Source: an uncultured SAR86 cluster bacterium (GTDB lineage: Bacteria; Pseudomonadota; Gammaproteobacteria; Magnimaribacterales; D2472). From it: DNA of 34,432 nt. Shown piece after piece: positions 24,198 through 32,699 of the stretch. The position numbers and the translations under genes were made by a program. Under the pieces are notes generated by a model. It had not been told where the DNA came from, did no database searches, and was given only the letters and a program-made list of their open reading frames with translations. Positions within the stretch are counted from its first letter, which is position 1. The number at the start of each line of letters is the position of its first letter. The stretch is taken from positions 1 to 34,432 of the forward strand of contig CACCNJ010000011.1 in NCBI GenBank assembly GCA_902547295.1. Reading direction: 5' to 3'.

Positions 24198-25430
24198 GTG
24201 TCATCTATATCTCTGAAATTAGGTTATAAATACCTTAGATCTAATAAAGGAGGTGCGTTTTCATTCACTACCTTATTGGCAGTAATTGGCTTATCAATTG
24301 GTATATCAAGTTTAATTGTTGTTACGTCGGTCATGAACGGCTTTGAAAAGGAACTTGAGGACAGGATTCTTGGTGTCATACCGCATTCAGTTATTAGTTC
24401 AGATGAACCAATCGATGACTATGAAAATCTTATAAATCAAGTCAAAAAAGATGCAAATATATTAGAGGCATCAACTTACATCAATACTCAAGGAATAATT
24501 TCATCTTCATATGACACCAGGGGTGTTTCTTTAATTGGAATCGATCCATTAAAAGAAAAAAATATGTCAATAATTCCAGATTATATGCTCGTTGGAGATT
24601 TAAATGATCTTAATGAGAATAATACAATTATTATTGGCTCCTTACTTGCTGCACAAATCGGTGCCTATATTGGTGATGAAGTTAACATAACTACCTCAGA
24701 TATAAGAACAACTCTTATTGGTTCTTACCCTAGATCTGTAAATCTTGAGGTAGTAGGCATATTTGAATTGAAGACTGAGATTGATCAATATCTTACATTG
24801 ATTTCACATTCAACGTCTCAAAAAATAAAAAATCTTAAGGCAAATCAAACAACCGGTATTAGGCTTAAAACAAATAATTTATTTACTGCAGATATAATTA
24901 CTGAGAATATTATTAATAATCTTGGTTCCAATAATTTAACATATTCATCTTGGAAAAATACTCACGGAACTTTATTTGAAGCAATTAAATTCGAAAAATT
25001 ATTAATAAGTTTAATGTTATTTTTAATTATAGCTGTCGCCTCAATATTAGTCTTATCAACTGTAGTAATGACAGTAAAATCTAAAGAAAGAGAGATTGGC
25101 ATCCTTTTAACGCTTGGAGCTAGCAATAAACAAATAGTCTTAATATTTTTTACACAAGGATTAATAGTAACCTTAATAGGTATTTTTGTAGGTATATTAT
25201 TGGGCTTTCTTTTAATATATAACCTCAACAATTTTATTTCTGTTATTGAAAACATACTTGATAGAAATCTATTAGAGGCATATTTTATAAATTATTTTCC
25301 GTACTACATAAATTTTGGTCAAATATTTTTGATATGCTTTTTTTCATTCTTAATTAGCCTTATATCTTCCTTAATTCCATCTTTAAGAGCTGTAAGACTT
25401 AATCCTGTGGAGATTTTAAGGCATGAATAA
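24198..25430 (+). CDS. lolC: Lipoprotein-releasing ABC permease (LolC/LolE, possibly LolF type)
   Basis: The 410-residue inner-membrane permease has one N-terminal helix (about 21-46, TLLAVIGLSIGISSLIVVTS), a large periplasmic domain, and three C-terminal helices (about 268-292, 315-343, 376-396). SVMNGFEKELEDRILG and SKEREIGILLTLGAS are characteristic LolC/E motifs. With LolD it extracts outer-membrane lipoproteins and hands them to LolA. The start is GTG, 3 nt after the aldehyde dehydrogenase stop. Only one LolC/E gene precedes lolD and none follows it, so the permease may work as a homodimer, as the single-subunit LolF of Francisella does. It overlaps lolD by 8 nt. Confidence 0.9.
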   Translation: MSSISLKLGYKYLRSNKGGAFSFTTLLAVIGLSIGISSLIVVTSVMNGFEKELEDRILGVIPHSVISSDEPIDDYENLINQVKKDANILEASTYINTQGIISSSYDTRGVSLIGIDPLKEKNMSIIPDYMLVGDLNDLNENNTIIIGSLLAAQIGAYIGDEVNITTSDIRTTLIGSYPRSVNLEVVGIFELKTEIDQYLTLISHSTSQKIKNLKANQTTGIRLKTNNLFTADIITENIINNLGSNNLTYSSWKNTHGTLFEAIKFEKLLISLMLFLIIAVASILVLSTVVMTVKSKEREIGILLTLGASNKQIVLIFFTQGLIVTLIGIFVGILLGFLLIYNLNNFISVIENILDRNLLEAYFINYFPYYINFGQIFLICFFSFLISLISSLIPSLRAVRLNPVEILRHE

Positions 25431-26103
25431 ATTAATCTGTAATGATGTTTGCAAATCTTTTAGGATCGGTAACGATAACTTGAATGTATTAAATAATATC
25501 AATTTAACTATTGAACAAAATGATACTGTTGCAATAACAGGTGTTTCTGGCGCTGGAAAATCATCTTTACTACAAATTCTTGCTGGATTAGATAAACCTT
25601 CTTCAGGAAATATTTTCTTAGATGATAAAGATTTTTCATTACTCTCTAATAATGCTCTAAGCAAGATTAGATTAGAAAACTTCGGATTCGTTTATCAATT
25701 TCATCATTTACTTGATGATTTATCTGTTGAAGAGAATATTTTTATGCCTTTAATGTTAAAAAATACCTTCAACAGTTCAAATAAGATTATTGCAAAAGAT
25801 CTTATGAAAACATTAGATATTTACAAAAGAAAAGATCATTTACCTTGGAAATTGTCTGGAGGTGAGAAGCAAAGAGCCGCCTTAGCAAGGGCAATTATAA
25901 ATAATCCAATGTTTTTATTTTTAGATGAGCCTACAGGAAATTTGGATATAGAAAACTCAAACAACATTCAGAATTTAATTTTTGAAATATCAAAAAAATA
26001 TGGAGTTGCTTTAATTACAGCGACTCACGATAATGAGTTTATTAAACTATTTGATAGGGTATATAGATTAGAGAATTCTAAATTGAGTATTAGTAATGAA
26101 TGA
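25423..26103 (+). CDS. lolD: Lipoprotein-releasing ABC ATPase LolD
   Basis: The 226-residue ATPase has Walker A GVSGAGKSS (40-48), a Q-loop in VYQFHHLL, which is characteristic of LolD, signature LSGGEKQRAALARA from 144, Walker B FLFLDEPTG (164-172) and an H-loop ATHD. It powers lipoprotein release by the upstream permease. The start overlaps the permease stop by 8 nt (ATGAATAA), and its own stop overlaps exbB by 8 nt (ATGAATGA), so all three are translationally coupled. Length is typical. Confidence 0.94.
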   Translation: MNKLICNDVCKSFRIGNDNLNVLNNINLTIEQNDTVAITGVSGAGKSSLLQILAGLDKPSSGNIFLDDKDFSLLSNNALSKIRLENFGFVYQFHHLLDDLSVEENIFMPLMLKNTFNSSNKIIAKDLMKTLDIYKRKDHLPWKLSGGEKQRAALARAIINNPMFLFLDEPTGNLDIENSNNIQNLIFEISKKYGVALITATHDNEFIKLFDRVYRLENSKLSISNE

Positions 26104-26695
26104 ATTTATTTCAGCTGGCGGACCATTTATGTGGCCATTATTGGCATGCAGTGTACTAATAATAACTATTTCGATCGAGAGATCTTGGTTTCTTCAAAAC
26201 AGATTAGTTTCACCTAAAGGCTTATCTAATCAAATAATGAATTTAGTAAAAAATGATTTAATGTCAAAAAAACAATCACTTGAAATTTCAAATCTTTCAT
26301 CTCTTGGTTTTTTACTTATAAATTGTCTTAAATACAAAGATCTTCAACGTGAAAATCTGGAGTCTAAGATAGAAGAGAAAGCTATTGAAGTTAAATATAG
26401 CTTAGAAAGGAATCTTACTATGCTCGGAACACTGGCGACCATAAGCCCTCTTTTAGGATTGTTAGGCACTGTAGTAGGAATGATTACAGCATTTACTGGC
26501 TTAACAGAAACTTCTGGAGCTAATCCTGATTTACTTGCTGCGGGAATCTCACAAGCATTAATTACTACTGCGTTTGGGTTATTAATTGCTGTGCCAGGGC
26601 TAGTGCTTCACAAATATTTTGAACAAAAAATCAAATACCTATTGATAAACCTTCAAAAAGAAGTTTCTGGCTTTATTGATGTTATTAACAAATGA
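26096..26695 (+). CDS. exbB: ExbB/TolQ family proton-channel protein
   Basis: The 199-residue protein has three membrane helices. One is near the N-terminus (FMWPLLACSVLIITISIE), and two follow the cytoplasmic loop. The family core is TISPLLGLLGTVVGMITAF followed by GISQALITTAFGLLIAVPGL. It forms the pentameric scaffold of ExbB-ExbD, which turns proton flow into force for TonB. Gene order next to lolD and lpxK matches exbB2 of Pseudomonas. No tonB or tolA is in the window, so the partner is encoded elsewhere. It overlaps exbD by 4 nt. Confidence 0.9.
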   Translation: MNEFISAGGPFMWPLLACSVLIITISIERSWFLQNRLVSPKGLSNQIMNLVKNDLMSKKQSLEISNLSSLGFLLINCLKYKDLQRENLESKIEEKAIEVKYSLERNLTMLGTLATISPLLGLLGTVVGMITAFTGLTETSGANPDLLAAGISQALITTAFGLLIAVPGLVLHKYFEQKIKYLLINLQKEVSGFIDVINK

Positions 26696-27096
26696 AATTT
26701 ATTTCAGAAAACAAATCTTCATTTTCAATAGAAATCACTCCTTTGATAGATATTGTATTTTTATTAGTAATATTTTTTGTAGTTACTTCAAAAGTAGGAG
26801 ATTCTCAATTCCTCTCTTTAGAGCTACCAAAAACTGAATCATTTCAATATAAAACTGTCCAAAATTCTAATGAGATTGTAATAATTAAAAATGGGTCCAT
26901 ATATGTTAATGATAAGATTTTTGATATAGATAATGTAAATGATCTTGAACAAGCTATCTTTGAATTAGAAAATAATGGAGATGCATTAATATTGAGCGCT
27001 GAATCTGATAGTTTACATGTCTGGGTTGTTACTGTTATGGATTTATTAAATAAATATGGTTTTAATGAGGTTCAAATAAGAACTATTGAAAAATGA
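26692..27096 (+). CDS. exbD: ExbD/TolR family protein
   Basis: The 134-residue protein has a short cytoplasmic N-terminus and one helix, ITPLIDIVFLLVIFFVV (residues 15-31), with the essential proton-carrying aspartate at D20 (equivalent to ExbD D25). The periplasmic domain that follows has the usual ILSAESDSLHVWVVTVMDLL fold marks. It pairs with the preceding ExbB. Both ends overlap neighbours by 4 nt (ATGA), coupling it to exbB and the msbA-lpxK fusion. Confidence 0.92.
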   Translation: MKFISENKSSFSIEITPLIDIVFLLVIFFVVTSKVGDSQFLSLELPKTESFQYKTVQNSNEIVIIKNGSIYVNDKIFDIDNVNDLEQAIFELENNGDALILSAESDSLHVWVVTVMDLLNKYGFNEVQIRTIEK

Positions 27097-29855
27097 AAAC
27101 AGGAAGTTTAAGAAGGCTGCTTGGTTATACGTTTAGATATAAGTGGTCATTTTTTATAAGTGTTGTAGGCTTTATAAGTTTTGCTTTTGCTGATATCGCA
27201 GCTGTTGAATGGATAAGAAGAATAATCGGATTCATAAACTCAGAAGAAGAAAATTTTAGTTCTTTTTTAGCACTTTCTTTAATTTTGATAGCCCTTGGAA
27301 GAGGTGTTGGTTTTTTTGTTGGGAACTACTTCATGTCTAGAGTTGGTTTCGGCATTGTTCATGATTTACGATCAGAATTATTTCAAAAGCTACATGATCT
27401 TCCAAAATCATATTTTGATGCAAATCAGTCTGGACAACTAATAAATAGAATTACATTTACAACAACACAAGTTTCAGGAGCAGCCTCTAATGCAGTTAAA
27501 ACTCTCATAAGAGAAGGCTTCCTATTAATTGGTTTATTTGTATATTTGCTTATATTAAATTTTAAACTCACCCTTTTGTTAATCGGTACAGCTCCACTTA
27601 TAGCACTTATAGTTTATGTAGCAGGAAAGCGTTTAAAAAAACTTGCTAAGAAAATACAAACAGCAATGGGAGATGTTACTCATATTGCGTCTGAAGCTGT
27701 GGATGGACATGTTGAGATTAAAAGTTTTAATGCTCAAGAGTATGAAAATTCTAGATTCTTTGAAGCAAATACTTCTAACAAAAATCAAAATTTAAAACTT
27801 GAAGCTACAGGCAACATGGCAACACCAATTATTCAAGTTCTTGTATCAATTTCATTATCAATAGTTGCATATTTCGCTCTAGGCGCTCAATTAGGTATAT
27901 CACTTGACGCGGAAACTTTTGTTGCTTTTTTTACTGCCGCAGGTTTAATGGCTAAGCCAATAAGGCAATTATCTAATATCAATATGATTGTTCAGAAAGG
28001 CTTAGCAGCTGCTAGTGAAATTTTTGAACAACTTGATCAAGAAATTGAAAGTGATCTTGGAGATAATAAAGATATAATTGAAGGAAATATTGAATTCGAT
28101 AACGTTAACTTTTCTTATGAAACTGGCCCCCAAGTATTAAGTGATATCTCATTTTCTATAAATAAAAATGAAACTGTTGCCATTGTTGGTAAGTCAGGAT
28201 CTGGAAAGTCAACTATAGCCAATTTAATTCCAAGATTTTATAACCATTCATCTGGTAATATATTAATTGATGGAACACCGATTAGTGAATTTTCACTAGA
28301 CTACCTTAGATCTCAAATATCCATTGTTAATCAATCTCCTTCTTTATTTAACGATACTATTTCAAAGAACATTGCATATGGTGATGATGAAATAGATGTA
28401 GACAAACTAAAAGAATCAGCAAAATTATCAGGCTGTTCTGAATTCATTGAAGATTTGCCAGACGGTTACGAATCAGATATTGGAGATGATGGTGTATTGC
28501 TTTCAGGCGGTCAAAGACAAAGACTTGCTATTGCAAGAGCTTTTTATAAAGATTCACCAATAATAATTCTTGACGAAGCAACATCTGCACTAGACACCGA
28601 ATCAGAATTAATCGTCCAAGAAGCATTAGAAAAATTAATAATTGATAGAACAACTATTGTTATTGCTCACAGATTATCAACAATTGAAAACGCATCTAAA
28701 ATCATTGTTCTTGATAATGGATCTATTGTAGAAACTGGAACACATTCAGAATTAATTGAAAATAAAGATATTTATCATTCTTTATATAAGAATAAATTTG
28801 AAGATTCACCTGAAGCACAAAGCAGAACCTCAAAATCTGTTCAACTTTTCATGCCAGAATACGAGGATGAGGATTCAACAAGTTTTGTTGTAGATAGTTG
28901 GTATAAAAAAAGTTTATGGCTTTATTTACTTTATCCTTTTTCTCTTATTTTTTCATATTTAACCACTAGAAGAAGAAAAAGATATCTTAATAATAAAATT
29001 GAATCTTATAAATCTAAAGTCCCAATTATAGTTGTTGGAAATTTAACTATTGGAGGGACTGGAAAAACACCACTTGTTAAGTACATTGTTAGTGAATTAA
29101 AAAATAGAGGATATAGGCCAGGAATTGTAAGTAGAGGTTATGGGGGAAAATTTAAAGAAACTCTTAAAGTATCAACCGATACCCCTGTAAAAGAAACAGG
29201 AGATGAAGCCCAAATTTTAGCTAAGTTAGATGTTCCATTTTATATAGATAAAAATAGAGTTAGGGCTGTAAAAAAACTTACTAAAAATCATGAGTGTGAT
29301 GTAATAATTTCTGATGACGGACTACAACATTATAAAATGGGTAGACACATTGAAATTGCAGTTATAGATGGCAAAAGGCGTTTTGGGAATAACTTAACTT
29401 TTCCTGCCGGACCACTAAGAGAAGCTATTAAAAGAATAAATACAGTTGATTTTATTGTTAATAATAGCGGTCCTACAAATGAGGATGAATATTTAATGAA
29501 TATTAGTCCAACAAAGTTTGTACATCTTAAATCAGGAAAATCATACTCAATTGAAAATTGGCCAATGCATAAACAGGTGCATGCCGTTGCTGGTCTTGGA
29601 AATCCAGGCAGATTTTTTGATCTTTTAGATAAACTAGGTTTTGATATCATTCGTCACCCATTTCCTGACCATCACAATTTCTTATCAAGTGATATTTTTT
29701 ATTTAGATCATTTACCAATAGTAATGACAGAAAAAGATGCATCAAAATGTAAAGATTTTGATAACAATAAAATTTGGTATCTTAAGATTGATGCAGATGT
29801 TAATAATAAATTTATTGACAATCTAGACAAAAAACTAAAGTCAATTTCTCAATAA
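27093..29855 (+). CDS. msbA-lpxK: MsbA-LpxK fusion: lipid A flippase plus tetraacyldisaccharide 4'-kinase
   Basis: A single 920-residue frame holds two complete enzymes. Residues 1 to about 572 are MsbA: six N-terminal helices, Walker A GKSGSGKST (366-374), LSGGQ (470-474), Walker B IIILDEATSALD and AHRLS. It flips lipid A across the inner membrane. After an acidic linker (about 573-606) comes LpxK, about 314 residues. It has a membrane anchor LWLYLLYPFSLIFSYL, P-loop GNLTIGGTGKTP (649-660), SRGYGGK, GDEAQIL, SDDGLQHYKM and PDHH, matching E. coli LpxK. It adds the 4'-phosphate that yields lipid IVA. In E. coli msbA and lpxK are adjacent but separate genes. Methionine 587 (ATG 28851) could allow internal initiation of LpxK, though no ribosome site precedes it. 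Confidence 0.93.
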   Translation: MKTGSLRRLLGYTFRYKWSFFISVVGFISFAFADIAAVEWIRRIIGFINSEEENFSSFLALSLILIALGRGVGFFVGNYFMSRVGFGIVHDLRSELFQKLHDLPKSYFDANQSGQLINRITFTTTQVSGAASNAVKTLIREGFLLIGLFVYLLILNFKLTLLLIGTAPLIALIVYVAGKRLKKLAKKIQTAMGDVTHIASEAVDGHVEIKSFNAQEYENSRFFEANTSNKNQNLKLEATGNMATPIIQVLVSISLSIVAYFALGAQLGISLDAETFVAFFTAAGLMAKPIRQLSNINMIVQKGLAAASEIFEQLDQEIESDLGDNKDIIEGNIEFDNVNFSYETGPQVLSDISFSINKNETVAIVGKSGSGKSTIANLIPRFYNHSSGNILIDGTPISEFSLDYLRSQISIVNQSPSLFNDTISKNIAYGDDEIDVDKLKESAKLSGCSEFIEDLPDGYESDIGDDGVLLSGGQRQRLAIARAFYKDSPIIILDEATSALDTESELIVQEALEKLIIDRTTIVIAHRLSTIENASKIIVLDNGSIVETGTHSELIENKDIYHSLYKNKFEDSPEAQSRTSKSVQLFMPEYEDEDSTSFVVDSWYKKSLWLYLLYPFSLIFSYLTTRRRKRYLNNKIESYKSKVPIIVVGNLTIGGTGKTPLVKYIVSELKNRGYRPGIVSRGYGGKFKETLKVSTDTPVKETGDEAQILAKLDVPFYIDKNRVRAVKKLTKNHECDVIISDDGLQHYKMGRHIEIAVIDGKRRFGNNLTFPAGPLREAIKRINTVDFIVNNSGPTNEDEYLMNISPTKFVHLKSGKSYSIENWPMHKQVHAVAGLGNPGRFFDLLDKLGFDIIRHPFPDHHNFLSSDIFYLDHLPIVMTEKDASKCKDFDNNKIWYLKIDADVNNKFIDNLDKKLKSISQ

Positions 29856-29856
29856 C

Positions 29857-30564
29857 ATGATTAAAAATACATATATTCTTATACCAGCTAGAATAGGTTC
29901 TACAAGATTAAAAAATAAACCTCTTATCGACCTTGATGGAAAATCTATTATTCAAAGAGCTATAAGTAATGCTCTTAGTATTACAGAAAATGCTTATGTT
30001 GCTACAGACTCAGATCTTATTAAAAGTAACGTAGAGCAAATTACTAATAATGTAATCATGACATCTTCTAACCACATATCTGGCACGGATAGAATTTACG
30101 AAGCTGCTAATAAGTTAGATTTAAATGATAAAACACTAATTCTAAATCTTCAGGGTGATGAGCCATTTATCCCAAGTGAATTAGTATCGAAAGTGATAGG
30201 CGATTATTATGATAATGATTGCGACGTAATTACAGTATCAACTCCAATAAAATCTGAGAACGAACTTACTAATCCAAATTGTGTTTTAGTTGAAACAGAT
30301 ATTAAAAATTATGCGGTTAATTTTGTTAGAGCTGGAAATATTAAAAATCCAAGAAGACATCTTGGAATATATGGATATTCATTTAAAACATTAAGTGAAT
30401 TGATAAAATTAAAACCAACAAATAGTGAATTATCTTTAAACCTAGAACAGCTTAGATTTCTTGAAAATAACTACTCTATTTTTGTTTCACACTTTGATAA
30501 AGAAATTCCTAATGGTATAGATACTCAGGATGATGTTGATAATGCACTTATGTATTTGAAATAA
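29857..30564 (+). CDS. kdsB: 3-deoxy-manno-octulosonate cytidylyltransferase
   Basis: The 235-residue enzyme activates Kdo to CMP-Kdo for lipid A core assembly. IPARIGSTRLKNKPL is the nucleotide-binding N-terminus. ATDSDLI, the SGTDRIYEA block and NLQGDEPFIP (metal and sugar site) follow, then RRHLGIYGYS and NGIDTQDD. The loop between the FVRA block and RRHLGIYGY is about a dozen residues shorter than in E. coli KdsB, and the usual SRA reads VRA. The overall length is correspondingly a little under the usual ~248. It starts 1 nt after the msbA-lpxK stop and shares one base with the murB ATG. Confidence 0.93.
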   Translation: MIKNTYILIPARIGSTRLKNKPLIDLDGKSIIQRAISNALSITENAYVATDSDLIKSNVEQITNNVIMTSSNHISGTDRIYEAANKLDLNDKTLILNLQGDEPFIPSELVSKVIGDYYDNDCDVITVSTPIKSENELTNPNCVLVETDIKNYAVNFVRAGNIKNPRRHLGIYGYSFKTLSELIKLKPTNSELSLNLEQLRFLENNYSIFVSHFDKEIPNGIDTQDDVDNALMYLK

Positions 30565-31568
30565 TGAATATTTATAAAAAAAAATTAATTAATAATTCCT
30601 TGAGATTAAACTCAATTGCAAATTACTTCATTGAAGTCACTGATAAAAATGATTTCATTGAATTACATAAATTTATAAAAAATAAAAATTTACCGGTACT
30701 TGTAATAGGTGAGGGTACCAATGTGGTATTACCAGATATTTTTAAAGGAATTGTTGTTAAACCAAATTTTAATGAAATTAATTTTAATGAACACAATAAT
30801 ACAATTTCAGCTGGATCCTCTGTTAATTGGCATGAGTTTGTCATTCATACAATTAATAATAATATAGTAGGGTTCGAGAACTTATCATCTATTCCAGGTA
30901 GCGTAGGAGCATCTCCAATTCAAAATATAGGAGCATATGGTCAGGAAGTATCGAATTTAATCGAAAGCGTTGACTGTTATGATTATATAAATAACGAATT
31001 TATTACTTTAAATAATGAGGATTGTAACTTTTCCTATAGGGACTCAATTTTTAAAAAAAATAATTTGTTGATATATAAATTAAATTTTTATACAGATAGT
31101 CATAAAGAACACAACCTAGAATATGATTCGATAAAAAAATATATGACTAGTAATAGCATCGATCCAAAAAAAATTAGTACTCACGATGTATCAAGAATGA
31201 TTTCAGATATTAGGTCAATAACATTACCTGATCCAATAGAAGTTCCAAATGCAGGAAGTTTTTTTAAAAATAATGTTATTACTAAGAGCGATATTAAACT
31301 AGAAAAATTCTCTATAGATGAATTAGTTCTATGGGAAATTGATTCTGAAAAAGTCAAAGTTGGCTCAGCAAGACTAATCGAATTAATTAAAAATGATCTT
31401 ACAAAATTTGATAATGTTGATATATATGAAAATCACTCTCTTGTATTGATCACAAATACAAATGCTAATCAGAAAAATGTTATAGATTTTGCTGAACATA
31501 TAAAAGAAAGAATTTATGATACATTTCATATCACTCTAGAAATCGAACCTACAGTAATCTCTAATTAA
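30564..31568 (+). CDS. murB: UDP-N-acetylenolpyruvoylglucosamine reductase
   Basis: The 334-residue FAD enzyme reduces the enolpyruvyl group to make UDP-MurNAc for peptidoglycan. VLVIGEGTNVVLPD is the FAD-binding loop. IPGSVGASPIQNIGAYGQE is the family signature. NAGSFFKNN holds the catalytic serine S232 (S229 in E. coli), and LEIEPTVI at the C-terminus carries the catalytic glutamate (E326 or E328). Length and tyrosine loop fit the type I E. coli-like class. The start overlaps the kdsB stop by one base (TAATG). There is no ptpA between kdsB and murB, unlike in Pseudomonas. Confidence 0.95.
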   Translation: MNIYKKKLINNSLRLNSIANYFIEVTDKNDFIELHKFIKNKNLPVLVIGEGTNVVLPDIFKGIVVKPNFNEINFNEHNNTISAGSSVNWHEFVIHTINNNIVGFENLSSIPGSVGASPIQNIGAYGQEVSNLIESVDCYDYINNEFITLNNEDCNFSYRDSIFKKNNLLIYKLNFYTDSHKEHNLEYDSIKKYMTSNSIDPKKISTHDVSRMISDIRSITLPDPIEVPNAGSFFKNNVITKSDIKLEKFSIDELVLWEIDSEKVKVGSARLIELIKNDLTKFDNVDIYENHSLVLITNTNANQKNVIDFAEHIKERIYDTFHITLEIEPTVISN

Positions 31569-31570
31569 AA

Positions 31571-32182
31571 ATGTTTATTTGGTCAGCTTTTGCACATTTA
31601 ATTGCATTAACAAGTCCGGGTCCAGATACGGCTATAGTTATTCGACAAGTTTCAATCCATGGAAGAATTGAGGGTATTAAAACAGCGATAGGTATTGGTT
31701 TTGGCATACTCGTTCATTGCATTTTAGCAATAAGTGGAATTTCTTTATTAATATTAGCCAATGATTTATACAAACTTATAATAAGCTTGATAGGTGGTAT
31801 ATATATTCTTTATTTGGGTGTAACAATGTATTCATCAATTAATAATGAATTTCCAAATAATAACAATTTTTTAAATGTAAAAAACAATAGTTTTTATATT
31901 GGACTTATAACTAATATTTTTAATGTGAAAGCATTTTTATTCTTTGTGTCATTGTTTGCTATTTTGATGGATAATTTAAATGGAATTTATTTTTATTTAT
32001 ATCCAATATACTTTTCACTAACATCAGCTCTGTGGTTTATTTTTTTAAGTTATGTCTTAACTTCTTCAAAATCTAAAAATTTTAATGTTTATAATAATAA
32101 ATATTTGCTATCAATAATGTCTGTTGCTTTGTGTTTGATCGGATTATATGTACTAATTAGGGCCATAAATGAGTATTTCTAA
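31571..32182 (+). CDS. LysE/RhtB family amino-acid exporter
   Basis: The 203-residue membrane protein has about six helices. It carries the family N-terminal motif LTSPGPDTAIVIRQ, with SPGPD at 15-19, and the following GRIEGIKTAIGIGFG. LysE-type proteins export amino acids or related small molecules such as homoserine and threonine; the substrate here is not readable. Length is normal for RhtB. It begins 2 nt after murB and overlaps the DUF1285 gene by 14 nt, so it is part of the same operon. Confidence 0.88.
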   Translation: MFIWSAFAHLIALTSPGPDTAIVIRQVSIHGRIEGIKTAIGIGFGILVHCILAISGISLLILANDLYKLIISLIGGIYILYLGVTMYSSINNEFPNNNNFLNVKNNSFYIGLITNIFNVKAFLFFVSLFAILMDNLNGIYFYLYPIYFSLTSALWFIFLSYVLTSSKSKNFNVYNNKYLLSIMSVALCLIGLYVLIRAINEYF

Positions 32183-32699
32183 AATAAAAAAAGATCTCGA
32201 AGGACAAAAAAAATTTCCACCAGTAGATCAATGGAATCCAGATTTATGTGAAGGGCAAGAATTCTTCATAGATAGAGAAGGTGATTGGTTCTATAACAAC
32301 TCACCGATTAAAAATAAAAAACTTATAAATCTTTTCTCAACAGTAATTAGAAATGATGATAACAATTATTTTTTAGTTACTCCGGTTGAAAAAGTTCCAG
32401 TCAAGGTTGAGTTAGCACCATACAAAGTTATTGATTTTGAAATCTCTAAAAACAATATAAAACTTTTGACTAATATGAATTATGACTTTGAACTAAATGC
32501 ATTAAATACAACTAGATTAATTGCTTATAGCAATTCTGAAATACCACTTGTTCATGTTAGAAACAATATTGAAGGTTTTTTTGATAGAAACATATATTAC
32601 AAGTTTGTTGATCTTGCGCTTGAAAATAATTACATAGAAAACAAATTACTTTATGTTCCAAGTAATAACCATAACCACATAATAGGTAACATTGCATAA
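32169..32699 (+). CDS. DUF1285 protein
   Basis: The 176-residue cytoplasmic protein matches the DUF1285 pattern. It begins with [13 protein letters not shown], then [39 protein letters not shown] and a C-terminal [23 protein letters not shown] block. Crystal structures of the family exist, but the role is not established. It is usually single-copy in proteobacteria. It overlaps the LysE gene by 14 nt and the DUF2256 gene by 8 nt. Confidence 0.85.
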   Translation: MSISKIKKDLEGQKKFPPVDQWNPDLCEGQEFFIDREGDWFYNNSPIKNKKLINLFSTVIRNDDNNYFLVTPVEKVPVKVELAPYKVIDFEISKNNIKLLTNMNYDFELNALNTTRLIAYSNSEIPLVHVRNNIEGFFDRNIYYKFVDLALENNYIENKLLYVPSNNHNHIIGNIA

